Positions 9,501 to 17,810 of a DNA stretch of 35,353 nt are shown piece after piece. A program made the position numbers and the translations under genes. The stretch is from Flavobacteriales bacterium (GTDB lineage Bacteria; Bacteroidota; Bacteroidia; Flavobacteriales; BACL11): positions 1-35,353 of the forward strand of contig DUAO01000020.1 in NCBI GenBank assembly GCA_012960805.1. The letters run 5' to 3'. A model generated the notes under the pieces. That model saw only the letters and a list, made by a program, of their open reading frames with translations. It had not been told where the DNA came from and searched no databases. How positions within the stretch are numbered: the first letter of the stretch is position 1; the number at the start of each line of letters is the position of its first letter.

Positions 9501-12500
9501 AAGCTGCTAATATTGAGTTTGTAGAATTTTGGATGATGGATCCTTTCAATAATGAAGATGGGCAACTCAATCATTCAGGAGGAGATATGTATTTGCATTT
9601 AGGAAATGTATCAGAGGATGTATTAAAAGATGGATATAAAAGTTTTGAGAATGGATTACCTACATCAGCTACTATTGAAGATGTAGACACTACTGCATGG
9701 GGTAGAGTGCCAACTAATTTTTCTATTGTTGAAGCTTTTGATAATGACCCTTCTTCTAGAGAATTTCAAGATGTTGGTATGGATGGCTTGAGAAATGCTG
9801 ATGAAAAACTTTTTTTCGATTCAGTTTATATTCAACAGCTTGTAGTAGCTTATGGGACTAATTCTATCGCATATAAAAATGCAATAGAAGATCCTTCTGC
9901 AGATGATTTTCATTATTTCAGAGGGTCAGATTTTGATAGTAGATCGGAATTAATTTTAGACAGGTATAAGAATTTTAATAATACGGATGGGAATTCTGTA
10001 ACTACCGAGAATTCACCTGAAAGTTATCCTACAGCCGCCTCTTCACAACCTAATACTGAGGATTTAAATAGAGATAATACCCTAAGTGAAATAGAGAGTT
10101 ATTTTCAATATAAGATCAGGTTATTTCCAGAGATGAAGGTTGGAGATAGTCATATTTCAGATGTCCTAGAAACCACTGTAAAAACAGAAAATGGGCAAAC
10201 AAGAAATATAAAATGGTATCAGTTTAGAGTACCAGTTTATCAGCCAGACAATGTGATTGGTGGTATTAGCAATTTTAAATCTATTCGTTTCATGAGGATG
10301 GCATTTACTGATTTTCATCAGCCAATTATCTGTCGTTTTGCTACTCTGGAATTAGTAAGAGGCGAATGGAGACGGTATAATTTTTCTTTAGCTGAACCAG
10401 GTGAATATATTCCTTTGGATGATCAAGGAGAAACCACTTTTGATGTATCGGCTGTAAATATTGAAGAAAATGGAAACCGATCGCCAATCAATTATGTTTT
10501 ACCTCCTGGAATCGAACAAGAGGTAGACAATACAACTACATCATTAAGACAGCAAAATGAGCAATCCTTAGTGCTGAAAGTATGTAATTTGAAAGATGGG
10601 GATTCTCGTGCAGCTTACAAAACAGCCGACATTGATGTGAGGGCTTACAAACGCATAAAAATGTTTGTGCATGCTGAAGGAAAAGAAGATGATTTAAAAG
10701 ATGGAGATTTATCTTGCTTTATTCGTTTGGGTACTGATTTTACGGCTAACTATTATGAGTATGAAATCCCCTTAAAATCAACCCCTTGGTATACAAGTTC
10801 ACCAAATGATATTTGGCCTTTTGAAAACGAAATTGATATTGCTTTTGAAATCTTTCAATTAGCAAAGCAAGAACGGAATTTTAATGGCTCTGATGTTGCT
10901 ATTCCTTACATTAAGTACGCTTCAGGCGGTAAAGTTGCAGTGGTTGGTAATCCGAATTTAGCACAAGTAAAAACTATAATGATTGGGGTTAGGAATCCTA
11001 AAAAAGTAAGTATGAGTTCATCTGATGACGGGCTAGATAAGTGCGGTCAAATATGGGTAAATGAACTTAGACTTACTGATTTTGATGAATACGGTGGCTG
11101 GGCTGCAAACAGTAGGATAACAGCTCGCTTGGCTGATTTTGGGAATGTAACGCTATCAGGAAATATGAGTACTGTTGGTTTTGGGAGTATTGAGAAAAAA
11201 TTAAACGAACGCCAGAAATACAATGCATATCAATATGATTTTTCATCTTCTTTCGATTTAGGTAAGTTTTTTGCTAAGGATTTTGGAGTAAAAGTACCTA
11301 TGTATATTGGGCTTTCAGAATCGGTAAAAAATCCACATTACAATCCTCTTGATCCTGACATCTTATTAACCAACTCATTGAAAGTATTGGATAATACTAT
11401 TGCTAAGGATTCCTTAAAACATATTGTACAGGATTACGTGAAGCGTAAGAGTATTAATTTTACGAATGTAAGGAAAACAAAAACTAATAAAAAAGGACAA
11501 ACAGTAAAAAAACCCCAGGTGTATGATATTGAGAATTTTTCCTTATCATATTCAAAGAATGAAACATTTATCCGTAATATAAATGTTGAGGAAAACCGCA
11601 CTGTCAATTATAGAGGGGCCTTAACCTATAATTTCAACACTCAACCTAAAAATATAAAGCCTTTTGCAAAAGTTAAGTTTCCTAAATCACCTTATTTTAG
11701 ATTGATAAAGGATATTAATTTCAATACTATGCCAAAATCTTTCTCATTCCGTACGGATGTGAATAGAAATTATAATGAAACTCAGCTGAGAAATCTAACC
11801 TCTACTTATGGTAATGCTTATCCTATCGCTCCTACCTACAACAAAATGTTTGAATGGAATAGAATGTATGAATTTAAGTATGATTTAACCCGAACCCTTA
11901 AGTTAGATTTTGCCGTAAATTCAAGGGCAAATATTGATGAGCCTGCAGGAATATTAGAAAAATCAGATCCTTATTATAAAGCTAAGATGGATACAATATG
12001 GAGTAATGTATGGGATTTTGGAAGGCCTACTTCTTATCATCAGGCGTTTAGTATGAACTATCAAGTTCCACTAAACAAAATTCCACTTGTTAATTTTATT
12101 TCTTTAAATACTCGGTATAATTCAAGTTATGATTGGGTTTCTGCACCTCTTGCATTAACGTATTTGGGACATACTATTCAAAATTCAAATGTCAAACAGT
12201 ACAATGGACAGATAAATATGAACACCCTGTACAATAAAGTGCCTTATTTCAAGAAAATAAATCAAAGGAACAGGAGTAAGGCTAAGATGAATAGAAATAG
12301 CACAAATGACAAAAAAAACAAGGTCGAGAAAGAAGATGCTGAAAAGAAAAACAAACATGAGCTTTTCAAGCATTTAACACGCTTTGTATTGAGCGTAAAG
12401 AATATATCTGTTAATTATTCAGAAAATACAGGAACCTTCCTCCCAGGATACTTGAATCAACCTCATTTTTTAGGGCAGGATTGGTCAGCTTTATCCCCAG

Positions 12501-13762
12501 GAATACCTTTTACATTTGGTAGCCAGAGAGATATTAGGGATTATGCAGGCAACAAAGGGTGGATTACTAAAGATTCTACTTTGAATACTTTATACAAAAC
12601 AAATTCTTCCACTAATTTAACTCTAAGAAGTACAGTTGAGCCTATCAAACAATTCAGGATTGAATTAACGGCTAATAAAACCACCTCACTTAATGAAACT
12701 GAGTATTTTAAGTGGGATAATATACAAGATAAATTCAATCATTATAGCCCTATGGAAACAGGAGGCCATAGTATTTCTTTTATTTCTTGGGGTACTGCCT
12801 TTAAAAGTGATAATGACGATTATGAATCCTCAACTTTTAGTCAATTCAGAGGTTATAGAGCAGATATTGCTAGTCAGTTAGCTGCCAATAATTCTAATTT
12901 TAATGGCGGAATTGATCCATTAACAGGATATCCTATTGAACAAACTGTTGTTGGGCAGGATACTATAGTAACAGGAGGTTATGGCGCTACTTCACAAGAA
13001 GTAATGATTCCAGCTTTCTTAGCAGCTTATTCAGGAAGAAATCCTAATAATTCAAAATTAACTGCCTTTCCTGCTATCCCTTTGCCGAATTGGCGAATTA
13101 CTTATGATGGACTAATTCAAATTCCAGCTATCAAAAAAAGATTTAAGACTTTTAGTTTCGCGCATGCTTATCGTTCAACTTATTCTGTGGGCTCATATAC
13201 TACCAATCTCGATTATGGAGATGGCGATCAGATTAACCTAAACAATATGAGTTATCATGTTTCGCGTGAAATTTCACAGGTTACAATTAACGAACAATTT
13301 AGTCCTTTGTTTAAGGTGGATGTGATGTGGAAAAATAGTTTAATAACAAAAGTTGAGATTAAGAAAAGCAGAATTTTAGCATTATCACTTGCAAATAATC
13401 AGCTTACTGAAACTTCAAGTAATGAGTATGTGATTGGTACAGGTTATAGAATACAAGATGTTGAGTTTAAATTTCGATCAGCAGGAAGAGGAAAGAAACT
13501 TTCAAGTGATTTGGATTTGAAATTGGACTTAAATATTCGGAATAATAAAACTGTTATTCGTAAAGTTATTGAAGATCAAGAGCAAATTACTATGGGACAA
13601 AGGATTATTAGTCTTAAGTTTTCGGCTGATTACGTATTAAATCAAAGGTTGAATGTCAAGGTTTTTTATGATAGAGTAGTAACTAACCCGTTTATTTCAA
13701 CTACTTTTCCTGGAGCAATTACTAATGCAGGATTTAGTTTGCGATTTACCTTGGCTGGATAA
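6581..13762 (+). CDS. sprA: SprA-like T9SS outer-membrane translocon protein (cell surface protein SprA)
   Basis: A 2393-residue protein, the size expected for SprA, the giant single-chain beta-barrel that forms the T9SS conducting pore in the outer membrane. The start is TTG at 6581. The frame has a TAG two codons upstream, and only this start retains the signal peptide (MKKAIFYNISFLFFALIFSVSVLAQ); the next in-frame ATG would remove it. After the signal comes the SprA-type opening SGGLFMGTPPN, then long beta-rich stretches full of Asn, Tyr and Phe, and a barrel end NPFISTTFPGAITNAGFSLRF. It should export the sorting-domain proteins encoded just upstream. It is followed by gcvH and tonB. No frameshift was seen. 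Confidence 0.96.
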   Translation: MKKAIFYNISFLFFALIFSVSVLAQSASDSSLAFPFSGSQSGGLFMGTPPNISSEVNYDFTNNQYFIQNKIGGLDAGKPRTFGFKEYQQYKLNKSIAEYWDLKSGERKGNQSSVFGFPKLFIPGQAFDRIFGGNAVDIRPQGSAELIFGLKINRLDNPQLPEEQRKTTSFDFQEKIQINVIGKIGDKLKLTTNFNTESTFDFENQMKLEYTGYEDEIIKKLEVGNVSLPLNGTLITGSQSLFGFKTQLQFGRTTITGILSQQKSTTSEIEVSGGAQTSEFDVYADQYEANKHFFLAHYFKDNYDIALENLPFVNSPISITKVEVWVTNKTGTTNDTRNIVSFLDLGENSQNIYNSTFVTAQGGWGQYDQYPVMGSPATNPPYQYASNNLYQNLLDNYNIRNINDVNSVLNSGLGIFNGQDYEKLERARKLSESEFTVHNQLGYISLNQALNNDEVLAVAFQYTIGSQTFQVGELTSTGPNAPDVLIVKLLKGTNFTPSLPNWDLMMKNIYALGAYQMSRDGFVLDVVYENTEESGALTNYLGEGNLQGIPLIKVLNLDRLNQQMDIQPDGVFDFIEGITARSSNGRVIFPVREPFGSHLYNKINDPTLAKKYVYQALYDSTLTVAQQYPELNKFRLKGTYQSSSGAEIRLNAMNVPEGSVTVTAGSQKLTENQDYTVDYMLGRVTIINEGILNSGVPIKISLENNSLFGIQNKTLVGLHADYEINKDFLIGATMLNLTERPYTTKINTGEEPISNTIWGLDGNYQTEVPWLTRAVDWLPLLETKAKSRLIATAEFAHLIPGHHSAVGDKGVSYIDDFESSRTSIDIKNMGAWRMASIPEKQEDIFENSAVNDNLSLGYKRAKLAWYTIDPLFFRSTSITPPNVNKTITLANGNTVAQQSYHYAREVLETEVFPNKDPDLGSQITNLAILDLAYYPTERGPNNYTVNGLNADGKLNNASENWAGIMRKLETNDFEAANIEFVEFWMMDPFNNEDGQLNHSGGDMYLHLGNVSEDVLKDGYKSFENGLPTSATIEDVDTTAWGRVPTNFSIVEAFDNDPSSREFQDVGMDGLRNADEKLFFDSVYIQQLVVAYGTNSIAYKNAIEDPSADDFHYFRGSDFDSRSELILDRYKNFNNTDGNSVTTENSPESYPTAASSQPNTEDLNRDNTLSEIESYFQYKIRLFPEMKVGDSHISDVLETTVKTENGQTRNIKWYQFRVPVYQPDNVIGGISNFKSIRFMRMAFTDFHQPIICRFATLELVRGEWRRYNFSLAEPGEYIPLDDQGETTFDVSAVNIEENGNRSPINYVLPPGIEQEVDNTTTSLRQQNEQSLVLKVCNLKDGDSRAAYKTADIDVRAYKRIKMFVHAEGKEDDLKDGDLSCFIRLGTDFTANYYEYEIPLKSTPWYTSSPNDIWPFENEIDIAFEIFQLAKQERNFNGSDVAIPYIKYASGGKVAVVGNPNLAQVKTIMIGVRNPKKVSMSSSDDGLDKCGQIWVNELRLTDFDEYGGWAANSRITARLADFGNVTLSGNMSTVGFGSIEKKLNERQKYNAYQYDFSSSFDLGKFFAKDFGVKVPMYIGLSESVKNPHYNPLDPDILLTNSLKVLDNTIAKDSLKHIVQDYVKRKSINFTNVRKTKTNKKGQTVKKPQVYDIENFSLSYSKNETFIRNINVEENRTVNYRGALTYNFNTQPKNIKPFAKVKFPKSPYFRLIKDINFNTMPKSFSFRTDVNRNYNETQLRNLTSTYGNAYPIAPTYNKMFEWNRMYEFKYDLTRTLKLDFAVNSRANIDEPAGILEKSDPYYKAKMDTIWSNVWDFGRPTSYHQAFSMNYQVPLNKIPLVNFISLNTRYNSSYDWVSAPLALTYLGHTIQNSNVKQYNGQINMNTLYNKVPYFKKINQRNRSKAKMNRNSTNDKKNKVEKEDAEKKNKHELFKHLTRFVLSVKNISVNYSENTGTFLPGYLNQPHFLGQDWSALSPGIPFTFGSQRDIRDYAGNKGWITKDSTLNTLYKTNSSTNLTLRSTVEPIKQFRIELTANKTTSLNETEYFKWDNIQDKFNHYSPMETGGHSISFISWGTAFKSDNDDYESSTFSQFRGYRADIASQLAANNSNFNGGIDPLTGYPIEQTVVGQDTIVTGGYGATSQEVMIPAFLAAYSGRNPNNSKLTAFPAIPLPNWRITYDGLIQIPAIKKRFKTFSFAHAYRSTYSVGSYTTNLDYGDGDQINLNNMSYHVSREISQVTINEQFSPLFKVDVMWKNSLITKVEIKKSRILALSLANNQLTETSSNEYVIGTGYRIQDVEFKFRSAGRGKKLSSDLDLKLDLNIRNNKTVIRKVIEDQEQITMGQRIISLKFSADYVLNQRLNVKVFYDRVVTNPFISTTFPGAITNAGFSLRFTLAG

Positions 13763-13763
13763 T

Positions 13764-13793
13764 CTTGTTAGATAACAAAAAAATGTATTTTTG
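13764..13793 (+). promoter_or_regulatory. Putative promoter of gcvH with an inverted repeat
   Basis: TTG at 13765-13767 and TATTTTTG at 13786-13793 are 18 bases apart, close to the Bacteroidota -33/-7 pattern, with the gcvH start 14 bases downstream. The -33 region overlaps a short inverted repeat, TTGTTA-GA-TAACAA (13765-13778), which could be an operator or chance. Confidence 0.45.
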
Positions 13794-13806
13794 AAAAAAA
13801 TAATAA

Positions 13807-14184
13807 ATGGAATTTCCAAAAGAATTGAAGTACACTAAAGATCATGAATGGTTAAGGATTGAAGAGAATGAGGCTATAATAGGAATCACTGAATTCGCGC
13901 AAGGTGAACTTGGTGATATTGTATTTATTGATATTGATTCTGAAGGAGAAACCTTAGAAAAAGAAGAAGTTTTTGGTTCAATTGAGGCTGTAAAAACAGT
14001 TTCTGATCTATTCATGCCAATAAATGGTAAGGTTTTATCGTTTAATAAGAAACTTGAGGATCAACCAGAATTAATAAATACCGATCCTTATACTGAGGGG
14101 TGGATAATTAAAATAACTATTTTAGATGTTGCCGAAATAGATGAATTGCTTGATGCTTCAGCATATCAAGAATTAATAGGATAA
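13807..14184 (+). CDS. gcvH: Glycine cleavage system H protein
   Basis: A 125-residue lipoyl carrier protein. It shuttles the aminomethyl group between the P, T and L proteins of the glycine cleavage complex in the cytoplasm. The lipoylation site is Lys63 in [12 protein letters not shown], and the family opening KYTKDHEWL and strand [17 protein letters not shown] are intact. The length is typical for GcvH. P, T and L are not in the window. The gene sits after sprA and 12 bases before the tonB-like gene, an order I recall from many Bacteroidota, often with a VanZ-family gene between gcvH and tonB that is absent here. Confidence 0.97.
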   Translation: MEFPKELKYTKDHEWLRIEENEAIIGITEFAQGELGDIVFIDIDSEGETLEKEEVFGSIEAVKTVSDLFMPINGKVLSFNKKLEDQPELINTDPYTEGWIIKITILDVAEIDELLDASAYQELIG

Positions 14185-14196
14185 AAATAATATATT

Positions 14197-14847
14197 ATGG
14201 AATCAAAAAAAAATCCAAAACTAAATTTAGAAAGAAAAAGAGGACTGTTTTTACAAATAGGCTTAGTAATTGCTTTATTGATAGTACTAGCGGCTTTTGA
14301 ATATAAGAGTTACGAAAAATCAGTTTATAATCTAGGTCAATTAAATTTGGATGATTTGGAAGAAGAAATTATTCCAATTACTAAACAAGAGCTGAAGCCC
14401 CCACCTCCAGCCCCACCTCCCCCACCGGAAGTGATAGAAATTGTTGAAGATGAGGTAGAGATTGAGAACGAAATTGAGATTGAAGATACTGAGTCGGATG
14501 AAGATCTTGAGATTATTGAAGAAGATGATGATGAAGTCTTTATGGTGGTTGAGAGTATGCCCGTGTTTCCTGGCGGAGATTTAGGATTAATGAAATATAT
14601 TCAGAAAAATGTAAAATATCCTCCAATAGCTAAAGAGTATAATATTACCGGTAAAGTTTATATAAGCTTTATCGTAGATAAGTCAGGCTCTGTAACCAAT
14701 GTAAAAGTTGTCAGAGGAGTTGATAAAAACTTAGATGCTGAAGCAGTTAGGGTTATAAAATCATTGCCTAAATATAAACCAGGCAAACAAAGAGGAAAGC
14801 CGGTAAGAGTAATGTTTACTGTCCCTATTAACTTCACGTTAAATTAA
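14197..14847 (+). CDS. TonB-family energy transducer
   Basis: A 216-residue inner-membrane protein. It has a short basic cytoplasmic N-terminus, one membrane segment (about residues 17-34), a proline run (PPPPAPPPPPE, 68-78), an acidic spacer (IVEDEVEIENEIEIED), and a C-terminal TonB domain (about 120-216). The last includes MPVFPGGDLGLMKYIQKNVKYP and GKVYISFIVDKSGSVTNVKVV. TonB passes energy from ExbBD to outer-membrane transporters. The YP..A...I.GKVYISF pattern is the Bacteroidota TonB type. The GC-rich CCACCTCC run in the DNA encodes the prolines. ExbB and ExbD are not nearby, so the receptor served is unknown. The gene ends at a terminator shared with the convergent cys operon. Confidence 0.93.
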   Translation: MESKKNPKLNLERKRGLFLQIGLVIALLIVLAAFEYKSYEKSVYNLGQLNLDDLEEEIIPITKQELKPPPPAPPPPPEVIEIVEDEVEIENEIEIEDTESDEDLEIIEEDDDEVFMVVESMPVFPGGDLGLMKYIQKNVKYPPIAKEYNITGKVYISFIVDKSGSVTNVKVVRGVDKNLDAEAVRVIKSLPKYKPGKQRGKPVRVMFTVPINFTLN

Positions 14848-14862
14848 TAAAATAGAGATATT

Positions 14863-14891
14863 AAAAAAGCCAGATACTTCTGGCTTTTTTT
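14863..14891. terminator. Bidirectional terminator between the TonB-like gene and cysN
   Basis: The hairpin GCCAGA-TACT-TCTGGC (14869-14884) is flanked by A6 and T7 tracts, giving a stem of about 12 bp. It lies between two converging genes, 15 bases after the tonB-like stop and about 24 bases beyond the end of cysN, so it can serve both. Confidence 0.87.
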
Positions 14892-14914
14892 AATACTTAT
14901 TTTTTTGGTATGAT

Positions 14915-16183
14915 TTAAATAATCATTCCAGCAGCAACCGTTTCATTTGTTGCTTCATCTACCAAGATAATACTTCCTGTGTTTCTGTTTCTTCTGTAGC
15001 TGTCAAAAAATAAAGGTTTAGTGGTGCGGATGGTAATTCTACCAATATCGTTCATGCTAATTTCTTTATCATCTTCTAATCTGTGTAAAGTATTGATATC
15101 CATTTTATAGTTTACTTCTTTAATGACACATCTTGCTGTTTGGCTAGTATGACGGATAGTATACTTTCCTCCTATCATCATTTTTTTCTCATGCATCCAA
15201 CAAATCATAAGGTCAATATTTTGCTCAACAGTTGGTTTATTGTTTTTTCTCACCAACATATCTCCTCTACTGATATCGATATCATTTGTTAAAGTCATAC
15301 AAACTGACATTGGTGAAAATGCTTCTTCTACTTCACCGTCAAAAGTATCAATTGATTTAATTTTTGAAGTAAATCCTGAAGGGAGTACAATTACTTCATC
15401 TCCTGGCTTGAAAACGCCTCCCTCAATTCTTCCTGCATACCCTCTGTAATCAGGAAATTCTACTGATTGAGGACGCACAACATATTGTACAGGGAATCTG
15501 CAATCCACATGATTATGATCCGAACCTATATGAATATTTTCCAAAAGATGCATTAAAGTAGAGCCGTCATACCAATCCATATTTACTGAACGATCCACTA
15601 CATTATCTCCATTTAAAGCAGAAATTGGAATAAAGCGAACATCCTTAATCTCTAATTTTGAAGCAAAATCTTCAAAATCAGCTTTGATTTTCTTATAAGC
15701 TTCTTGGCTGTAATCCACTAAATCCATTTTATTTACACAAACTGCAATGTGAGGAATTTGTAAAAGAGATGCAATAAATGCATGTCTTTTAGTTTGTTCA
15801 ATCACTCCATGTCTTGCGTCTACTAAAAGTAAAGCAAGGTTTGCAGTTGATGCTCCTGTAACCATATTACGGGTATACTGAATGTGACCAGGAGTGTCTG
15901 CAATAATGAATTTTCTTTTTGGAGTAGCAAAGTATCTGTAGGCAACATCAATCGTAATTCCCTGCTCTCTTTCTGAGCGTAATCCATCAGTTAATAGTGC
16001 TAGATTTACGCCCTCTTCTCCTCTTTGTTTGCTTGTTTCTTCCAGCAATTCCATCTGATCTTCAAAAATAGCTTTACTATCGTAAAGTAATCTTCCGATC
16101 AAAGTACTTTTTCCATCATCAACACTTCCCGCAGTAGTGAAGCGCAATAACTCCATATCTAAATATCCTTTCGTCTCGCTCAT
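14915..16183 (-). CDS. cysN: Sulfate adenylyltransferase subunit 1 (CysN, GTPase)
   Basis: A 422-residue GTPase subunit of ATP sulfurylase, which with CysD turns sulfate and ATP into APS using GTP hydrolysis. Visible motifs are G1 GSVDDGKST (19-27), G3 DTPGH (96-100) and G4 NKMD (151-154), followed by EF-Tu-like beta-barrel domains. The opening LRFTTAGSVDDGKSTLIGRLL is diagnostic for CysN. It is shorter than the E. coli protein and has no fused APS kinase; that activity is encoded by separate cysC. It is the last gene of cysC-cysD-cysN, 10 bases after cysD. Confidence 0.96.
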   Translation of the reverse strand: MSETKGYLDMELLRFTTAGSVDDGKSTLIGRLLYDSKAIFEDQMELLEETSKQRGEEGVNLALLTDGLRSEREQGITIDVAYRYFATPKRKFIIADTPGHIQYTRNMVTGASTANLALLLVDARHGVIEQTKRHAFIASLLQIPHIAVCVNKMDLVDYSQEAYKKIKADFEDFASKLEIKDVRFIPISALNGDNVVDRSVNMDWYDGSTLMHLLENIHIGSDHNHVDCRFPVQYVVRPQSVEFPDYRGYAGRIEGGVFKPGDEVIVLPSGFTSKIKSIDTFDGEVEEAFSPMSVCMTLTNDIDISRGDMLVRKNNKPTVEQNIDLMICWMHEKKMMIGGKYTIRHTSQTARCVIKEVNYKMDINTLHRLEDDKEISMNDIGRITIRTTKPLFFDSYRRNRNTGSIILVDEATNETVAAGMII

Positions 16184-16193
16184 AATTTGGTTT

Positions 16194-17099
16194 TTAAAAA
16201 TACCCTTCTTTTTTTCTGTCTTCCATGGCTGCTTCCGATTTTTTATCGTCTGCTCTTCCGCCTCTTTCCGTAACTCTTGTTGATGCTACTTCTTCAATAA
16301 TTTTTTCTAAAGTTGCTGCATCTGATTCTGCAACACCAGTACAAGTCATATCTCCGATTGTTCTGCATCTAATTGTTCTTTCTTCCCAATTTTCATTGTT
16401 TTTTAGTTGGATATAATCACACTTACCAAGTAGTACCCCATTCCTGTTTACTATTTCTCTTTTGTGTGAGAAATATAATGATGGTAATTCAATTTTTTCT
16501 TGTAGAATATATTGCCAAACATCCATTTCTGTCCAGTTAGAAATTGGAAAAATTCTAAAATGTTCTCCCATTTTCTTTTTTCCATTGAAAAGATTCCAAA
16601 GTTCTGGTCTTTGATTTTTCGGATCCCATTGTCCGAATTCATCTCTATGTGAAAAGAATCTTTCTTTAGCTCTTGCTTTTTCTTCATCTCTTCTGGCTCC
16701 TCCCATAGCGCAATCGTATTTTCCTTCCTCTAATCCTTCTAAAAGAGTAATAGTTTGCAATCCGTTTCTTGATGGGTTTGGGCCTGTTTCTTCCACGGCC
16801 GTTCCTTTATCAATTGAATCTTGAACATATTTTACAATAAGAGTTTCTCCAGTCTCTTCTATTAATCTGTCTCTAAACTCAATAGTTTCAGGGAAGTTGT
16901 GTCCTGTATCCACATGCATTAAAGGAAATGGGACTTTTCCTGGGTGAAACGCCTTTCTGGCAAGATGGAACATGATAATAGAATCTTTTCCTCCAGAAAA
17001 TAACATTACAGGTTTTTCGAATTGTGCTGCTACTTCTCTAAGAATGAAAATTGCTTCCGATTCTAGCTGCTTTAAGTGTGTTAAATTATACGAACTCAT
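16194..17099 (-). CDS. cysD: Sulfate adenylyltransferase subunit 2 (CysD)
   Basis: A 301-residue catalytic subunit of ATP sulfurylase in the PP-loop ATPase family. The pyrophosphate loop is SGGKDS (35-40). Other family stretches are LMHVDTGHNFPETIEFRD and GGARRDEEKARAKERFFS. The DEEKAR stretch belongs to CysD and argues against CysH PAPS reductase, which is related but lacks it. The C-terminus GGRADDKKSEAAMEDRKKEGYF is also typical. The gene begins 4 bases after cysC and ends 10 bases before cysN, so the three should be one transcript. Confidence 0.97.
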   Translation of the reverse strand: MSSYNLTHLKQLESEAIFILREVAAQFEKPVMLFSGGKDSIIMFHLARKAFHPGKVPFPLMHVDTGHNFPETIEFRDRLIEETGETLIVKYVQDSIDKGTAVEETGPNPSRNGLQTITLLEGLEEGKYDCAMGGARRDEEKARAKERFFSHRDEFGQWDPKNQRPELWNLFNGKKKMGEHFRIFPISNWTEMDVWQYILQEKIELPSLYFSHKREIVNRNGVLLGKCDYIQLKNNENWEERTIRCRTIGDMTCTGVAESDAATLEKIIEEVASTRVTERGGRADDKKSEAAMEDRKKEGYF

Positions 17100-17103
17100 T
17101 TTT

Positions 17104-17712
17104 TTACTTGTTTTTTATTTTTGGCAATATATAGTCTAGAACTTTCTGTACTGAATCATCTATTGATAATTCAGAGGTATTTATTTCTAACTCAGGATTT
17201 TCAGGAGCTTCAAATGGCGCGCTTATTCCTGTAAAATCTTTAATTTCTCCTGCTCTTGCTTTCTTGTATAACCCTTTAATATCTCTATCTTCACAAGTTT
17301 CAATAGATGCATTTATGTAAACTTCTATAAAATTTTCTGATCCAATTATCTCTTCCGCGATTTTTCGTATTGCAATAGTAGGACTCACGAAACAATTAAG
17401 CGTTACTATCCCGCAATTCATAAATAATTTAGAAACTTCAGCAATTCTTCTGATGTTTTCCGCTCTGTCTTCTGATGAAAAAGTAAGATTATTGCTTATT
17501 CCTACACGAATATTGTCGCCATCCAAAAGTTGATTGAGAATGCCTTTTGAATGCAAATATCTTTCTACCCCTTTTGCAATTGTAGTTTTTCCAGAGCCTG
17601 AAAGTCCAGTCATCCAGATTACTTTTGCATTTTGTTGCAATAGTACTTCTTTATCCTCTCTTTGTAGGATATCGTCAAAAATTGGAAATAAATTACCTTT
17701 GGATTTTTTCAT
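17104..17712 (-). CDS. cysC: Adenylylsulfate kinase (APS kinase)
   Basis: A 202-residue kinase that phosphorylates the 3' position of APS to give PAPS, the universal sulfate donor. It has a P-loop GLSGSGKTT (36-44), the DGDNIRVGISNNLTFSSEDRAENIRR segment that binds APS, and the lid region FTGISAPFEAPENPEL near the end. The length is normal for stand-alone CysC. It leads the minus-strand cysCDN operon, divergent from deoC. Because the plus-strand neighbours include CysQ and five sulfotransferases, its PAPS probably feeds sulfation rather than, or as well as, cysteine synthesis. Confidence 0.96.
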   Translation of the reverse strand: MKKSKGNLFPIFDDILQREDKEVLLQQNAKVIWMTGLSGSGKTTIAKGVERYLHSKGILNQLLDGDNIRVGISNNLTFSSEDRAENIRRIAEVSKLFMNCGIVTLNCFVSPTIAIRKIAEEIIGSENFIEVYINASIETCEDRDIKGLYKKARAGEIKDFTGISAPFEAPENPELEINTSELSIDDSVQKVLDYILPKIKNK

Positions 17713-17723
17713 ATTTAAGTCGG

Positions 17724-17731
17724 CAAATTTA
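17724..17731 (-). promoter_or_regulatory. Putative -7 element of cysCDN
   Basis: The minus strand reads TAAATTTG, matching TAnnTTTG, 11 bases before the cysC start codon. The leader would be very short. No convincing -33 partner is visible. Confidence 0.4.
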
Positions 17732-17778
17732 ACAAAAATTTATGAATTATTATTAAGATGTATTAAGGATAAAATTCT

Positions 17779-17786
17779 TAAATTTG
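17779..17786 (+). promoter_or_regulatory. Putative -7 element of the deoC operon
   Basis: TAAATTTG lies 24 bases upstream of the deoC start in the 98-base divergent region. It is the only good plus-strand candidate I found before the long series of tightly packed genes. No clear -33 is seen. Confidence 0.4.
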
Positions 17787-17810
17787 GGCAATTATATTTA
17801 AAATAGTATT

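Noticed and set aside
14397-14430. GC-rich CCACCTCC repeat considered as a regulatory repeat
   Set aside because: It encodes the proline run typical of TonB periplasmic spacers.
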